Source: Clostridiales bacterium (lineage in GTDB: Bacteria; Bacillota; Desulfotomaculia; Desulfotomaculales; VENG01). Taken from it: a DNA stretch of 35,835 nt. The stretch is from the NCBI GenBank assembly GCA_016278505.1, contig JADQBQ010000015.1:1-35835 (forward strand), given 5' to 3'. Below, piece after piece: positions 7,748 to 15,055 of this stretch. The notes beneath the pieces are model-generated. The model had not been told where the DNA came from. It did no database searches and saw only the letters and a list, made by a program, of their open reading frames with translations. The first letter of the stretch is position 1. Each line of letters opens with the position of its first letter. The position numbers and the translations under genes are program-made.

Positions 7748-9157
7748 TTACACAGGTATAATAAATTCTTTTACCGGTTTTCCAGGTACAATAACGTGAG
7801 TGGCACATGCAGCACACGGGTCAAAAGAACGCACCACCCGGCTTATTTCCACCGGTTCCTTGTCATCTGCCACCGGAGTGCCCAGGAGAGCCTCCTCCAT
7901 TGGGCCCGGCTGCCCGGCTTCGTCCCGCGGGGACATATTCCAGGCTGTAGGGGTGATAATCTGGTAATGGGCAATTCTTCCCTTTTCTATACGCACCCAG
8001 TGTCCCAGCGGCCCGCGCATGGCCCCGGTAAGCCCGGTACCTTCCGCTTCCCGGGGTACTTTAAAGGGCTTATAAACAGGCTCTCCAGGATGCAACTCTT
8101 CCAGCCACGACTGCATCATTTGCCCTACTATTTGGGCTTCCAATGCCCTGGCCACAGTTCTGTCCATAGTGGATACACCCCGGCGGTATTTATTACTTAT
8201 CCACAGCCGAGCCAGAGGGCCCCCCTCCATTGATATTCCATCATACCGGGGGGCCTTAATCCAGCTATAAGCTCCTTCCTTTGACCTGTCCGGGTCCGTA
8301 TTACCCTCTGCAGGGTGCTGCGGATTTTCATTGCCCCGGTACCACGCGCTGGTTAAATCCTCTTGAACAGACTTAATGTTACCACCTTTCACATCACCGT
8401 TAGCTACCAGACCACCCGGAAAATATCTTTCCCTATCCTTTTCATCCCTGGGGAATAGACCATATTCCAACAAATTTGCCCGGCGCTGACCTATTTCATA
8501 ATAATCTGCATAGACCTCGGCTATAGTATACACATCTGGCAGCATTCTGTTATGTATAAAGTCATGTACTTTTTTTAGTTTATATTTAAAATCTAACAGC
8601 ACGTCTGCAGTGGGGGCTACTGTAGACCCACCGGCCAGCAGACTGTGGGGAAACGGGGCCTTGGCACCCAACACCGCCACCATTTCGTGGGTCAGGCGGG
8701 CCATTTCCAGGGATTGATAATAGTTTTGCAGCATGGAATCGTTAGTTTTTTTAGATAAGCGGAAACCTTTTTTATAACCCGGAATGAAGGGTGGCATGTC
8801 AGGTCCTTTAACATAATCAGGCAGACCTAAAAGGTAGAAATGTCTGATATGATTTTGTAGTATATCTGCCCCGAAAATTAAGTTGCGCAGTATATTTCCA
8901 TTGCGAGGGGGCCTGACACCGGCCGCATCCTCCAGGGCATAGGCAGCCGCAGTGCCGTGGGCCGAAGAACATATACCACATATTCTTTCCGTGAGGTAAC
9001 TGGCATCCCGGGGGTCCCGGTCCCGCATGATTAGCTCAAACCCCCGAAAAAACTGGCAGCTGCAGTGCGCATCCACTACCTTTCCATCTGATATAGTCAC
9101 CTCAACCACAAAGGGACTGTTGGAACGCGTAACCGGGTTGATGGTAATTTTTTTCAT
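7748..9157 (-). CDS. [NiFe]-hydrogenase large (catalytic) subunit
   Basis: 469 residues. The N-terminal nickel motif is RGFE...RICGIC...H (Cys60, Cys63, His67) and the C-terminal motif is DPCAACATH (Cys448, Cys451, His454). Together they supply the four cysteines that hold the Ni-Fe(CN)2CO site. After His454 comes a 15-residue tail ending EFIIPV, expected to be removed by the protease encoded at 6125-6601. The ligand is Cys, not selenocysteine. An unusual HCSCQFF lies just before the first motif. Length is near that of compact group 1 enzymes. The partner small subunit is 0.5 kb upstream rather than adjacent. The start ATG follows GGAGG. Confidence 0.97.
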   Translation of the reverse strand: MKKITINPVTRSNSPFVVEVTISDGKVVDAHCSCQFFRGFELIMRDRDPRDASYLTERICGICSSAHGTAAAYALEDAAGVRPPRNGNILRNLIFGADILQNHIRHFYLLGLPDYVKGPDMPPFIPGYKKGFRLSKKTNDSMLQNYYQSLEMARLTHEMVAVLGAKAPFPHSLLAGGSTVAPTADVLLDFKYKLKKVHDFIHNRMLPDVYTIAEVYADYYEIGQRRANLLEYGLFPRDEKDRERYFPGGLVANGDVKGGNIKSVQEDLTSAWYRGNENPQHPAEGNTDPDRSKEGAYSWIKAPRYDGISMEGGPLARLWISNKYRRGVSTMDRTVARALEAQIVGQMMQSWLEELHPGEPVYKPFKVPREAEGTGLTGAMRGPLGHWVRIEKGRIAHYQIITPTAWNMSPRDEAGQPGPMEEALLGTPVADDKEPVEISRVVRSFDPCAACATHVIVPGKPVKEFIIPV

Positions 9158-9246
9158 ACTTCCTCCGTACGTAAAGAGATAGAAAAAAAATTTTAGGGTA
9201 TTTCTTTTTGGAAAATATTTGAGGTATTCCTTTAGGGTCGTTTTCT

Positions 9247-9273
9247 GACAGGATTAACAGGATTTGCAGGATT
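9247..9273 (+). repeat. Short tandem repeat, ACAGGATT units
   Basis: Three imperfect 9-nt units (ACAGGATTA, ACAGGATTT, GCAGGATTG). Inverted, diverged copies lie at 9577-9602 and 9638-9654, so the island is bracketed by this family. Confidence 0.75.
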
Positions 9274-9353
9274 GTTTTTGAGCAGGATCATTACTTAAGA
9301 GCGTAGAAACATCATGGTTCTAAAAGAGCACTATTATTCGCAAAGATATAAGA

Positions 9354-9440
9354 TTGTCATTCTGAGTGCAGCGAAGAATCTGAGTATTTATGTGCGCTTA
9401 TAAGATTCTTCATTTCACTTCGTTTCATTCAAAATGACAT
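9354..9440. repeat. MITE-like inverted repeat (TGTCATTCTGAG type)
   Basis: The left arm begins TTGTCATTCTGAGTGCAGCG and ends AAGAATCT. The right arm runs from AGATTCTTCA to AAAATGACAT. The arms pair imperfectly, with a central segment of about 20 nt. No transposase is present nearby. Confidence 0.65.
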
Positions 9441-9501
9441 GAAACTAGACTTTTTCAGCAGTCCCAGACGAGTCCTCTTGCTTCCTTGCTTAAAAGTATT
9501 G

Positions 9502-9554
9502 TTTGGGTCTTGGCTTATGGGTCTTTTTAAAAGACCCATAAGCCAAGACCCAAA
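9502..9554. repeat. Perfect 26-bp-arm palindrome
   Basis: Arms 9502-9527 and 9529-9554 are exactly complementary around a single T. The left arm starts TTTGGGTCTTGGC. On the + strand it is followed by TAATTTTTTTG, so it could terminate + transcription. On the - strand, the direction of the hydrogenase genes, there is no T-run. Confidence 0.85.
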
Positions 9555-9660
9555 TAATTTTTTTGTTTTAATCTCTATCCCGCGTATCCCGTTAATCCCG
9601 TCAAAAATTGCCCTTTCTCTTTTAGGGTTAATAACAAAATCCTGTAATCCTGTCTAATTT

Positions 9661-10797
9661 TTAAAGTCTTTTTATTGCTTTTTTAACTGTCTTATTTAAT
9701 ATATTCTTGACCTTCCCGGCCGGGGTGGTTTCCAGTACTTGAAAACCTACTTTGGCGGGCATAAAGCCCTTTTTAATGGTCTTGGGCAGTCTGCCTTTCA
9801 GGATGCTGGTTAATAGATGTCCCCCTATTCCCGCGGCGGTTATTGTTCCCACCACGGCTCCAACCCTGTTGGCATTGACGGTCACTCCCGGCAGGTGGAT
9901 ATCCGGTAAGTGTTCAAAGAACGGTTCGCTGTAATCAGGAAATTCCGGGCTCACACACCCTATACAGGGAGTACTTGCACCCACCGGCCAGTTTAAGTGT
10001 TCCCCGTTCCACTGCCGCTGCGGGCAGTCAGCAAAGGTAACCGGACCTTTACACCCCTCTTTGTACATACACCAGGGTTCCCCCGGATGGGCCGAAAAGA
10101 TGCCGCTGTCAAAATAATGCCTGCGCTGGCACAAGTTATGTATGGTTTCCCCGAAAAACAAGGTGGGACGGTTATATTCATCAAGCTCCGGCTCTCCAAA
10201 CCAAATAAGATGGGCAAGGGTTCCACTGACCCAGTCCGGATGAACCGGGCACCCCGGAACATTAATCACTTTCCGATCCACTACGTCCTGTACCGACTTG
10301 CCCCATGTAGGATTAGGTCTTGCCGCGTATGGTCCGCCAAAGGCCGCACAGGTTCCCACAGCTACCACGTAACGGGACACAGAGGCCAATTCCCGCACTG
10401 CCTCCAGAGCGGTCAAAGGCCTTCCTTCCCTTAGCCCGATAACACAGGATAAACCTTCAAAGCGAGTGGGCACAGTGCCTTCTACAATTAAAATAAAATC
10501 CTCGAAATTACCGGCCATGGCATCCGTTAATACCCCTGTAGCCATATTCCCTTCTGCAGTCATAACAAAACTGTTATACCGAAAATCTATCAAATCTGAT
10601 ATAACCGCCCGGTAACCCGGGTCCAGAGAATTTAGGAAAGAAATAATATCACCGGCACAGGTATTGGTGCCCAACCATATTACAGGAGGGCGTTTGGCCT
10701 TATTTTCCTTAAGTAAATCTCCAACCAGTCCAGATGTAAGTCCGGTGTCACTGGTATTATTTTTAAATAAACTTATAAAATCCGTCTTGTTAATCAT
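9661..10797 (-). CDS. [NiFe]-hydrogenase small (Fe-S) subunit with Cys-to-Asp proximal ligand
   Basis: 378 residues from the ATG at 10797, which follows AGGTGA by 8 nt; the in-frame GTG at 10809 overlaps that ribosome site. Distal cluster ligands are present (IHNLCQRRHYF; PWCMYKEGC), as are medial ones (ADCPQRQW; TPCIGC). Three proximal ligands are present: Cys47, GTCAAFGG and NVPGCPVHP. The fourth proximal position is Asp50 (TCAGDI) instead of Cys, as described for actinobacterial-type group 1h hydrogenases. There is no Tat (RR) signal peptide, and a TAG stop in frame just upstream rules out a longer N-terminus. The C-terminal 90 residues include a weakly hydrophobic stretch and a basic tail (KTVKKAIKRL). 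Subgroup assignment needs a tree. Confidence 0.95.
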   Translation of the reverse strand: MINKTDFISLFKNNTSDTGLTSGLVGDLLKENKAKRPPVIWLGTNTCAGDIISFLNSLDPGYRAVISDLIDFRYNSFVMTAEGNMATGVLTDAMAGNFEDFILIVEGTVPTRFEGLSCVIGLREGRPLTALEAVRELASVSRYVVAVGTCAAFGGPYAARPNPTWGKSVQDVVDRKVINVPGCPVHPDWVSGTLAHLIWFGEPELDEYNRPTLFFGETIHNLCQRRHYFDSGIFSAHPGEPWCMYKEGCKGPVTFADCPQRQWNGEHLNWPVGASTPCIGCVSPEFPDYSEPFFEHLPDIHLPGVTVNANRVGAVVGTITAAGIGGHLLTSILKGRLPKTIKKGFMPAKVGFQVLETTPAGKVKNILNKTVKKAIKRL

Positions 10798-10854
10798 TTT
10801 TTTTGTCACCTATAACAATTCTTTCCCCGAAGCCATATTTTATGTAAAAGAAAA

Positions 10855-10882
10855 ATCCAAGGTTTTTATAAAAACCTTGGAT
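10855..10882 (-). terminator. Intrinsic terminator or attenuator upstream of hydrogenase genes
   Basis: Arms 10855-10868 and 10869-10882 are exactly complementary (14 bp, starting ATCCAAGG). On the - strand the stem is followed by TTTTTCTTTT. It sits only 58 nt before the small-subunit ATG, so it either ends transcription from the transporter operon or attenuates the hydrogenase operon. Confidence 0.7.
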
Positions 10883-11010
10883 TCGGGTTGTTAAGAAAGC
10901 TATGAGCTTAACCTTTCTTTTGCGCCCGCTCATGCGGTTAATCTCGCACTTTAGGCATATTACCTTGCCATATATATGGCAAGGGCTAAGGTATAAAGTG
11001 TATAAAGTAT

Positions 11011-11052
11011 AAAAAAGCGCGCGCTAAGGGAACTGATTGAGCGCGCTTTTTT
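11011..11052. repeat. GCGCGC hairpin with conserved loop (copy 1)
   Basis: Stem AAAAAAGCGCGC (11011-11022) with GCGCGCTTTTTT (11041-11052). The loop contains TAAGGGAACTGATTGA. A second copy with the same loop (TAAGGGAACTGATTTA, read on the - strand) is at 28781-28816. Both have A/T runs flanking the stem and so look like bidirectional terminators. Confidence 0.75.
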
Positions 11053-11056
11053 TCAG

Positions 11057-11183
11057 GCCAGGCTAAGGCTCAGTCGGACACTCCAGCGGGGTTCCCGCCC
11101 CATTCGCCGTCCTGGCTCAGGGGGCGGCTTCGCACGTCCTGTGCTCAGCCCCGCTTCCGCTTACCGACTTCGCCAAGCCTGGC
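11057..11183. other. GC-rich structured element, possible RNA
   Basis: A compact GC-rich block between AT-rich flanks. The outer stem is GCCAGGCT (11057-11064) with AGCCTGGC (11176-11183). A second nested stem is AGTCGG (11072-11077) with CCGACT (11164-11169). Inside are a GGGG...CCCC hairpin and two related CCTG-GCTCAG segments. Similarity to cobalamin riboswitches was considered and not supported. It could be a non-coding RNA or a dispersed structured repeat; the strand is unknown. Confidence 0.45.
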
Positions 11184-11273
11184 TGCTGCTCGATTCAATG
11201 CATCCGCTATCGCAAAAGACAGGTTTTTCAAAGGTCTTTTTATAAACCTTGTGACATTTAAATATAGAGCTTA

Positions 11274-12038
11274 CTAGCCAACACTGTGGTGTGGCTCTGT
11301 GTGAGGGACCAGAGAATGCGGCTTTTCCAGGCCGTGGGCCTGCATCAATGCCACATTGCCCATTATTTCCGCTGGCTGGCCGTCACTAACTATGCATCCT
11401 TCGTCTAATAAAATTACCCGGTCGCATACCTCCAGTATGAACTCCAGGTCATGGGAAGCAACAAGCATTGTTTCCTGTGATTGCTGCAAAAAATTAATCA
11501 GGCGCCTTCTATAACTACTATCCAGATTAGAGGTTGGCTCGTCGTATATTACCAGTTCCGGATGCATGGCTAATACTCCGGCAATGGCCACCATCCTCTT
11601 CTGCCCGCCGGAAAGATGATGCGGCGGGTATGCGGCAAATTCCTGGATACCGGTTAATGCCAGGGACTCCTTTACCCGGCTTTCCACATCCTTAGCGGAA
11701 AGGCCCAGATTTTTGGGGCCAAAGGCCACGTCATCCTCTACACAGGGGCAAAAAAGCTGGTCATCCGGATTCTGAAAAACCAGCCCCACTTCAGGGCAAA
11801 ATTTTCCCGGTACCACCTCCTGCCCGAACAGGCTAATGCTGCCGGAGACCGTTTTTAGTACACCGCAAATGAGCATAAAAACCGTAGTCTTTCCCGCTCC
11901 GTTAGGGCCAATTATGCCCACCCTCTCTCCCGGCCATACTTTTAGGTTCATATTCTTTATAACCGAGGAACGTTGAGGGTAACTAAATGATAGATTGTAA
12001 ATATCCAGCGCCGGTTCATTTTGAGTATTTTGTTTCAT
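11274..12038 (-). CDS. cbiO: ECF transporter ATP-binding protein (CbiO/NikO)
   Basis: 254 residues. Walker A GPNGAGKTT, Q-loop VFQNPDDQLF (with the DDQLF pattern typical of ECF ATPases), signature LSGGQKRMVAIA and Walker B LVIYDEPTS followed by the switch His in VASHDLEF. It hydrolyses ATP for uptake of Co2+ or Ni2+. The gene order M-Q-O with a NikL-like small protein, next to a [NiFe] hydrogenase, favours nickel (inference). It is the last gene of the operon; the ATG follows GGAGG. Confidence 0.94.
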   Translation of the reverse strand: MKQNTQNEPALDIYNLSFSYPQRSSVIKNMNLKVWPGERVGIIGPNGAGKTTVFMLICGVLKTVSGSISLFGQEVVPGKFCPEVGLVFQNPDDQLFCPCVEDDVAFGPKNLGLSAKDVESRVKESLALTGIQEFAAYPPHHLSGGQKRMVAIAGVLAMHPELVIYDEPTSNLDSSYRRRLINFLQQSQETMLVASHDLEFILEVCDRVILLDEGCIVSDGQPAEIMGNVALMQAHGLEKPHSLVPHTEPHHSVG

Positions 12039-12053
12039 AAAGAATCCTCCAAC

Positions 12054-12827
12054 TTAACGTATCAGTATTTGGCCTACTACAAAAGCTGCGGCAACCAGAA
12101 GTAATATAATTAGCCCCCAAAGGTCACGTGAATATGCTTCAAATTCTTCTTCATGCTGCCCGCCCCGGTTCACATCTGCCTGGCCATAACCACGCAGGGT
12201 CATAGCTTTATATACCCGGTCCGATTGTTCGTAGCTACGCACCAATATGGTGCCCGCCAGCGAAGCAAGAGTAACCAGACCCTTTATGTTATGTCCTTGA
12301 AACCCCCTTAGCCTCATGGCTGTTTGCATTGTTTTTAGGTTGTCGCTTATATCGTAAAGATAGCGGTAAGTGAACAAAATCATATCGGCCAGTATGGAAG
12401 GAAGGCCCAGAGCGCACATGGCCTTCACATTGGTTAAGAAAGGAGAAGTACCGAAAAGTATAATGCCCATAGTAAGAATAGATACAAATTTCACTGCAAT
12501 AAGCAGTAAGTCCAGGCACCCCTCTTGTTTTACAGACAGGGGTCCCAGGTGAAACAAAACGGTACTACCGGAAATAAAAGGGAGCAAAACTCCCATCATT
12601 AACAGAAAGAATCCGGGCAGTCGCATCCGGGCCAACAGGAAGGAAAGGGGCAGTTGGGAAACAGCATAGAGCACACCACTTACCGCAACCATAAAGGGAA
12701 GTAACTGCAAATTATCCACAAAGGAAAATGCAAATATTAAGGTCATAAATCCTACCAGTTTATATCTGGGATCCCAGCTGTGTAAAGGTGTCTCCAGGTA
12801 TGCATAACGATCCAGCTGTAACTTCAC
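12054..12827 (-). CDS. cbiQ: ECF transporter transmembrane protein (CbiQ/NikQ)
   Basis: 257 residues, five to six membrane segments. The CbiQ-type coupling region is present in the C-terminal half (MQTAMRLRGFQG and YKAMTLRGYG, the two Ala-Arg-Gly-like motifs that contact the ATPases). The start is GTG, 5-8 nt after GGAGGGG. It is separated from cbiM by 2 nt and from cbiO by 15 nt, so it belongs to one operon. It couples the ATPase to the substrate-binding CbiM subunit. Confidence 0.93.
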   Translation of the reverse strand: MKLQLDRYAYLETPLHSWDPRYKLVGFMTLIFAFSFVDNLQLLPFMVAVSGVLYAVSQLPLSFLLARMRLPGFFLLMMGVLLPFISGSTVLFHLGPLSVKQEGCLDLLLIAVKFVSILTMGIILFGTSPFLTNVKAMCALGLPSILADMILFTYRYLYDISDNLKTMQTAMRLRGFQGHNIKGLVTLASLAGTILVRSYEQSDRVYKAMTLRGYGQADVNRGGQHEEEFEAYSRDLWGLIILLLVAAAFVVGQILIR

Positions 12828-12829
12828 TG

Positions 12830-13468
12830 TTACCCCTCCAATAACTCCGGCTTAACACGCTGCAGAAAAACTGCCACCACGGCGGTAAAAACGCCCTCCA
12901 AAATCATTACCGGTATATGGGCCAGGGTAAGGGCGTAAATACTAGCCTGCTCCGCTTCCACATCTAAATGTGCCGGTATAGTGGTAACCAGGATAAAAAA
13001 GGCTGCCACCGCGGCAAGTGCAATCCCTCCACCGCCGGCCAAAAAACCGAATAAACCGGTAAGAACACGGTTTTCCCTGCCCAATATATTTCGGAGACGA
13101 AACAAATAGAAGGCCAGAAGGGCCGGCACACCAATGACAGTGGCGTTAACACCCAGCGTCGTGAGCCCTCCGTGTTGGAACATGATGGCCTGGAAAAAAA
13201 GCCCGATCAGAATGGCAGGAAAAGCATAGTAGCCCAGCACCACTCCCAAAAGGCCGTTTAACATTAGATGAACACTGGCCGGAGGTATAGGTATGTGTAT
13301 CCATGAGGCCACCAGAAAAGCAGCGGTCAAAAGTGATGCTTTAGGCATACCTTCCCGCGGATTCTCCTGCCGGCTGATTTTGCGAAGTGAAAACCATGCT
13401 GCCGCCCCGGCAGTAGCGTACCCACCAAGGCAGACAGCGGTGGGCAAAACCCCGTCAGGAATATGCAT
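12830..13468 (-). CDS. cbiM: ECF transporter substrate-binding protein (CbiM/NikM)
   Basis: 212 residues. It begins MHIPDGVLP; in this family the N-terminal Met-His takes part in metal binding. A further His-containing segment, ASWIHIPIPPASVHLMLNG, and FQHGGLTTLGVN are family-conserved. About six membrane helices. The ATG overlaps the stop of the NikL-like gene and follows AGGAGG. Specificity between Ni2+ and Co2+ cannot be settled from sequence. The NikL-like partner and the neighbouring [NiFe] hydrogenase suggest Ni2+; no cobalamin genes are in the window. Confidence 0.93.
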   Translation of the reverse strand: MHIPDGVLPTAVCLGGYATAGAAAWFSLRKISRQENPREGMPKASLLTAAFLVASWIHIPIPPASVHLMLNGLLGVVLGYYAFPAILIGLFFQAIMFQHGGLTTLGVNATVIGVPALLAFYLFRLRNILGRENRVLTGLFGFLAGGGGIALAAVAAFFILVTTIPAHLDVEAEQASIYALTLAHIPVMILEGVFTAVVAVFLQRVKPELLEG

Positions 13469-13914
13469 TAATTTTTCCTCCTCTTAAAAAATAAGGCTGT
13501 ACCGATAAGCCCCCATACCACGCAGGCCACCATAAGAACTATTTGCGTTGTGGTATACCCGGTACTTCCCGCAACCGCTTCCTCTCCATCTACATTAACA
13601 TGAATCATTCCTCCATGGCCGGCTTTACGCACCTGTATATCCCAGGTTCCCTGCATGGAAGGGTCCGGAGTGAAGGTAAAGCGGCCTTTTTCGTCACACT
13701 GCCCTGTCTTCCATGGAGTGGAGGGGTCATCCGGAGAATAGATAGTCACCTGTCCGTTACTTACAGGTTCGCCAGTATCATAGCTTGCAGTAAACTCCAC
13801 TGCCTTTGTGGTCTGGTATTCGATGTTAACCCCGTGACCGAATGCCGCCGCAGGTAAGGAAAATAAAAATATAATCGCTGCTAAAAAGATAAAAGATCTC
13901 ATTCCATTCATCAT
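13468..13914 (-). CDS. NikL/CbiL-like small transporter component
   Basis: 148 residues from the ATG at 13914 (AAAGGATGG upstream); a longer frame runs into the upstream gene. Signal peptide (about 1-25, ending PAAAFG) followed by a mature N-terminus HGVNIEY, an Ig-like beta domain (about 30-110, GQVTIYSPDD...GTWDIQVRKAGHGG) and a C-terminal membrane helix with a KRRKN tail. This is the layout of NikL-type extracytoplasmic subunits of nickel ECF transporters. Histidines at the new N-terminus and in GHGGMIH could bind metal. Confidence 0.8.
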   Translation of the reverse strand: MMNGMRSFIFLAAIIFLFSLPAAAFGHGVNIEYQTTKAVEFTASYDTGEPVSNGQVTIYSPDDPSTPWKTGQCDEKGRFTFTPDPSMQGTWDIQVRKAGHGGMIHVNVDGEEAVAGSTGYTTTQIVLMVACVVWGLIGTALFFKRRKN

Positions 13915-13942
13915 TAATTCGCCATCCTTTACTTCACCCTCT

Positions 13943-14770
13943 TCAAAGTACTTCACAGTAACAGTGGCCTTCACCCACATGTCCCAAAGTGGTAAGCATT
14001 GTTTCAAGTTTTTGATAATCTTCGGGTGAGAGTTTTTCTTTTAACCCTGCCATATTTATCTCCACGTTACCATCTGCGGCCAGGCCTGCAAAGGGCGCAA
14101 AACCAGGTGCTCCCACATTAAGCTCATCGTCAGCAGGTGTTCCCGCATCACCGAAAATGTGATCGAAATGGAATGTCATTTCCAGATCAGTGTTTCCCCC
14201 CTCCTGTACAATTCCCTTGCGTTGGTCACCGATAAATTCACCGCCGGTATACTTATACTCTTTTTCATTCTTTAAAGTAAAATTAACGGTTTTCCCGTTC
14301 TTTACCGCTGCACCGGCAATTACCAGCGAATAGCCCTGGGCCGGCCCTTCAGAAGCTTTTAGCATTTGCCAGGAGATGGCGTTATAATGACCAACGGGCA
14401 CTTCCTTTTCACTAACCAGAATAGGTAAAGCGTTTTGGTCACCTGCAGCCAAATCCACCGTATGCGCCCCTGGGATGATTGTTTTTGTTGCAGCCTGAAC
14501 CTCACCGCCTGCATGGGCGTCGTAAGGAGGATCGGATTGGTAAGCAGTTATATCTGCCAGGTTAACATATACATGGTTAAAGGAAACATCCCAGCCATCC
14601 TTGGAGGTAAAACCCTGCCTTACAAAGTCCTCACCATTCGCAGTAAATTGCAGTGTTCCGGTTTTGTTTTCGCTTTGCTCTGCCCGGTCACCCGTACCGC
14701 CTGAGCCGCAACCGGCTAGAATAGCCGCCAGAAAAGTGAGTAATACCGCCATGTAATAAAATTTCTTCAT
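13943..14770 (-). CDS. DUF4382-type lipoprotein with His/Cys-rich C-terminus
   Basis: 275 residues. Lipoprotein signal with lipobox LAGC at about residue 21. The body (about 40-200) resembles the DUF4382 family of extracytoplasmic beta-rich proteins (GWDVSFNHVYVNLADITAY, VPVGHYNAISW). Potential metal ligands cluster in the second half: FHFDHIFGD and the extreme C-terminus GHVGEGHCYCEVL. It is the first gene of the transporter operon, 28 nt before the NikL-like gene, so an extracellular nickel/cobalt-binding or sensing role is plausible but unproven. It is preceded by an unusual leader (see 14861-14968). Confidence 0.7.
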   Translation of the reverse strand: MKKFYYMAVLLTFLAAILAGCGSGGTGDRAEQSENKTGTLQFTANGEDFVRQGFTSKDGWDVSFNHVYVNLADITAYQSDPPYDAHAGGEVQAATKTIIPGAHTVDLAAGDQNALPILVSEKEVPVGHYNAISWQMLKASEGPAQGYSLVIAGAAVKNGKTVNFTLKNEKEYKYTGGEFIGDQRKGIVQEGGNTDLEMTFHFDHIFGDAGTPADDELNVGAPGFAPFAGLAADGNVEINMAGLKEKLSPEDYQKLETMLTTLGHVGEGHCYCEVL

Positions 14771-14860
14771 AATTTCTTTTCCTCCCGATTAAATTTTAAA
14801 ACCGGGCTCCGATCCCTGGATTCCGTAGTAAACTAATTACCAGCGCTAGTAAATAAAAAC

Positions 14861-14904
14861 ACCACGAAAGAATCCCTGCTTCTTGCAGAGAATACCTCCG
14901 TGGT
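14861..14904 (-). terminator. Terminator-like leader hairpin upstream of the DUF4382 gene
   Basis: On the - strand: ACCACG...CGTGGT stem (14899-14904 with 14861-14866), an inner stem CTCTGC/GCAGGG, then GTTTTTATTT. It lies 90 nt before the gene. It corresponds in position and partly in sequence to the hairpin at 15515-15563. It could be an attenuator, or it could end transcription from the DUF3842 gene. Confidence 0.6.
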
Positions 14905-14951
14905 ATTTAACTTTGTATTTATTTGTTATTATGATTTACCAATCGTCGTGC

Positions 14952-14968
14952 GGTGGATTCATTCCACC
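14952..14968 (-). promoter_or_regulatory. GGTGGA-N5-TCCACC inverted repeat
   Basis: Six-bp arms, 47 nt upstream (in - direction) of the ACCACG hairpin. The same motif and arrangement occur at 15612-15627. Either a protein operator or the first hairpin of a leader RNA. Confidence 0.55.
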
Positions 14969-15055
14969 TATTTCACGATTAATTCGCCATACAAACCTGA
15001 TATCCTGCAATATTAAAAAAATAATCTTCAATATTCAAAATAATTTTACAAAGAA

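Larger units (their letters stand above)
9158..9660. repeat. Repeat island between hydrogenase subunit genes
   Basis: About 500 bp without a gene, made of several repeat types. (a) Tandem ACAGGATT units at 9247-9273, with inverted relatives at 9577-9602 (ATCCCG units) and 9638-9654 (AATCCTGT units). (b) A large inverted repeat at 9354-9440. (c) A perfect 26-bp-arm palindrome at 9502-9554. The ACAGGATT and TGTCATTCTGAG types resemble repeats known to be dispersed in many bacterial genomes. The short frame at 9439-9657 (+) is not credible as a gene. Confidence 0.8.
10883..11273. other. Intergenic region with palindromes and structured element
   Basis: No coding region is visible. It contains a 20-bp palindrome at 10964-10983 (CTTGCCATATA with its complement), short AT-rich direct repeats (TATAAAGT twice near 11000), the hairpin repeat at 11011-11052 and the GC-rich structured element at 11057-11183. 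The composition jumps from AT-rich to strongly GC-rich at about 11053. Confidence 0.6.

Noticed and set aside
7748-9157. Selenocysteine [NiFeSe] hydrogenase
   Set aside because: The C-terminal motif is DPCAACATH with ordinary Cys codons and no in-frame TGA.
9439-9657. 72-codon reading frame in the repeat island
   Set aside because: It runs through palindromic and tandem repeats, has no ribosome site and shows no protein-like composition.
11041-11230. Cobalamin riboswitch upstream of the hydrogenase or transporter genes
   Set aside because: A GCCAGGAC-like stretch is present on the - strand, but the conserved B12 box and the CCACTG context are missing, and position relative to the transporter (downstream of its last gene) is wrong.
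11274-13914. Cobalt rather than nickel transporter
   Set aside because: Not excluded, but the NikL-like subunit and adjacent [NiFe] hydrogenase, with no cobalamin genes in the window, make nickel more likely.
14861-14968. NiCo (czcD) riboswitch before the metal-transporter operon
   Set aside because: The layout of two hairpins separated by about 47 AT-rich bases does not resemble the compact four-way junction of that RNA as I know it. A covariance search would settle it.
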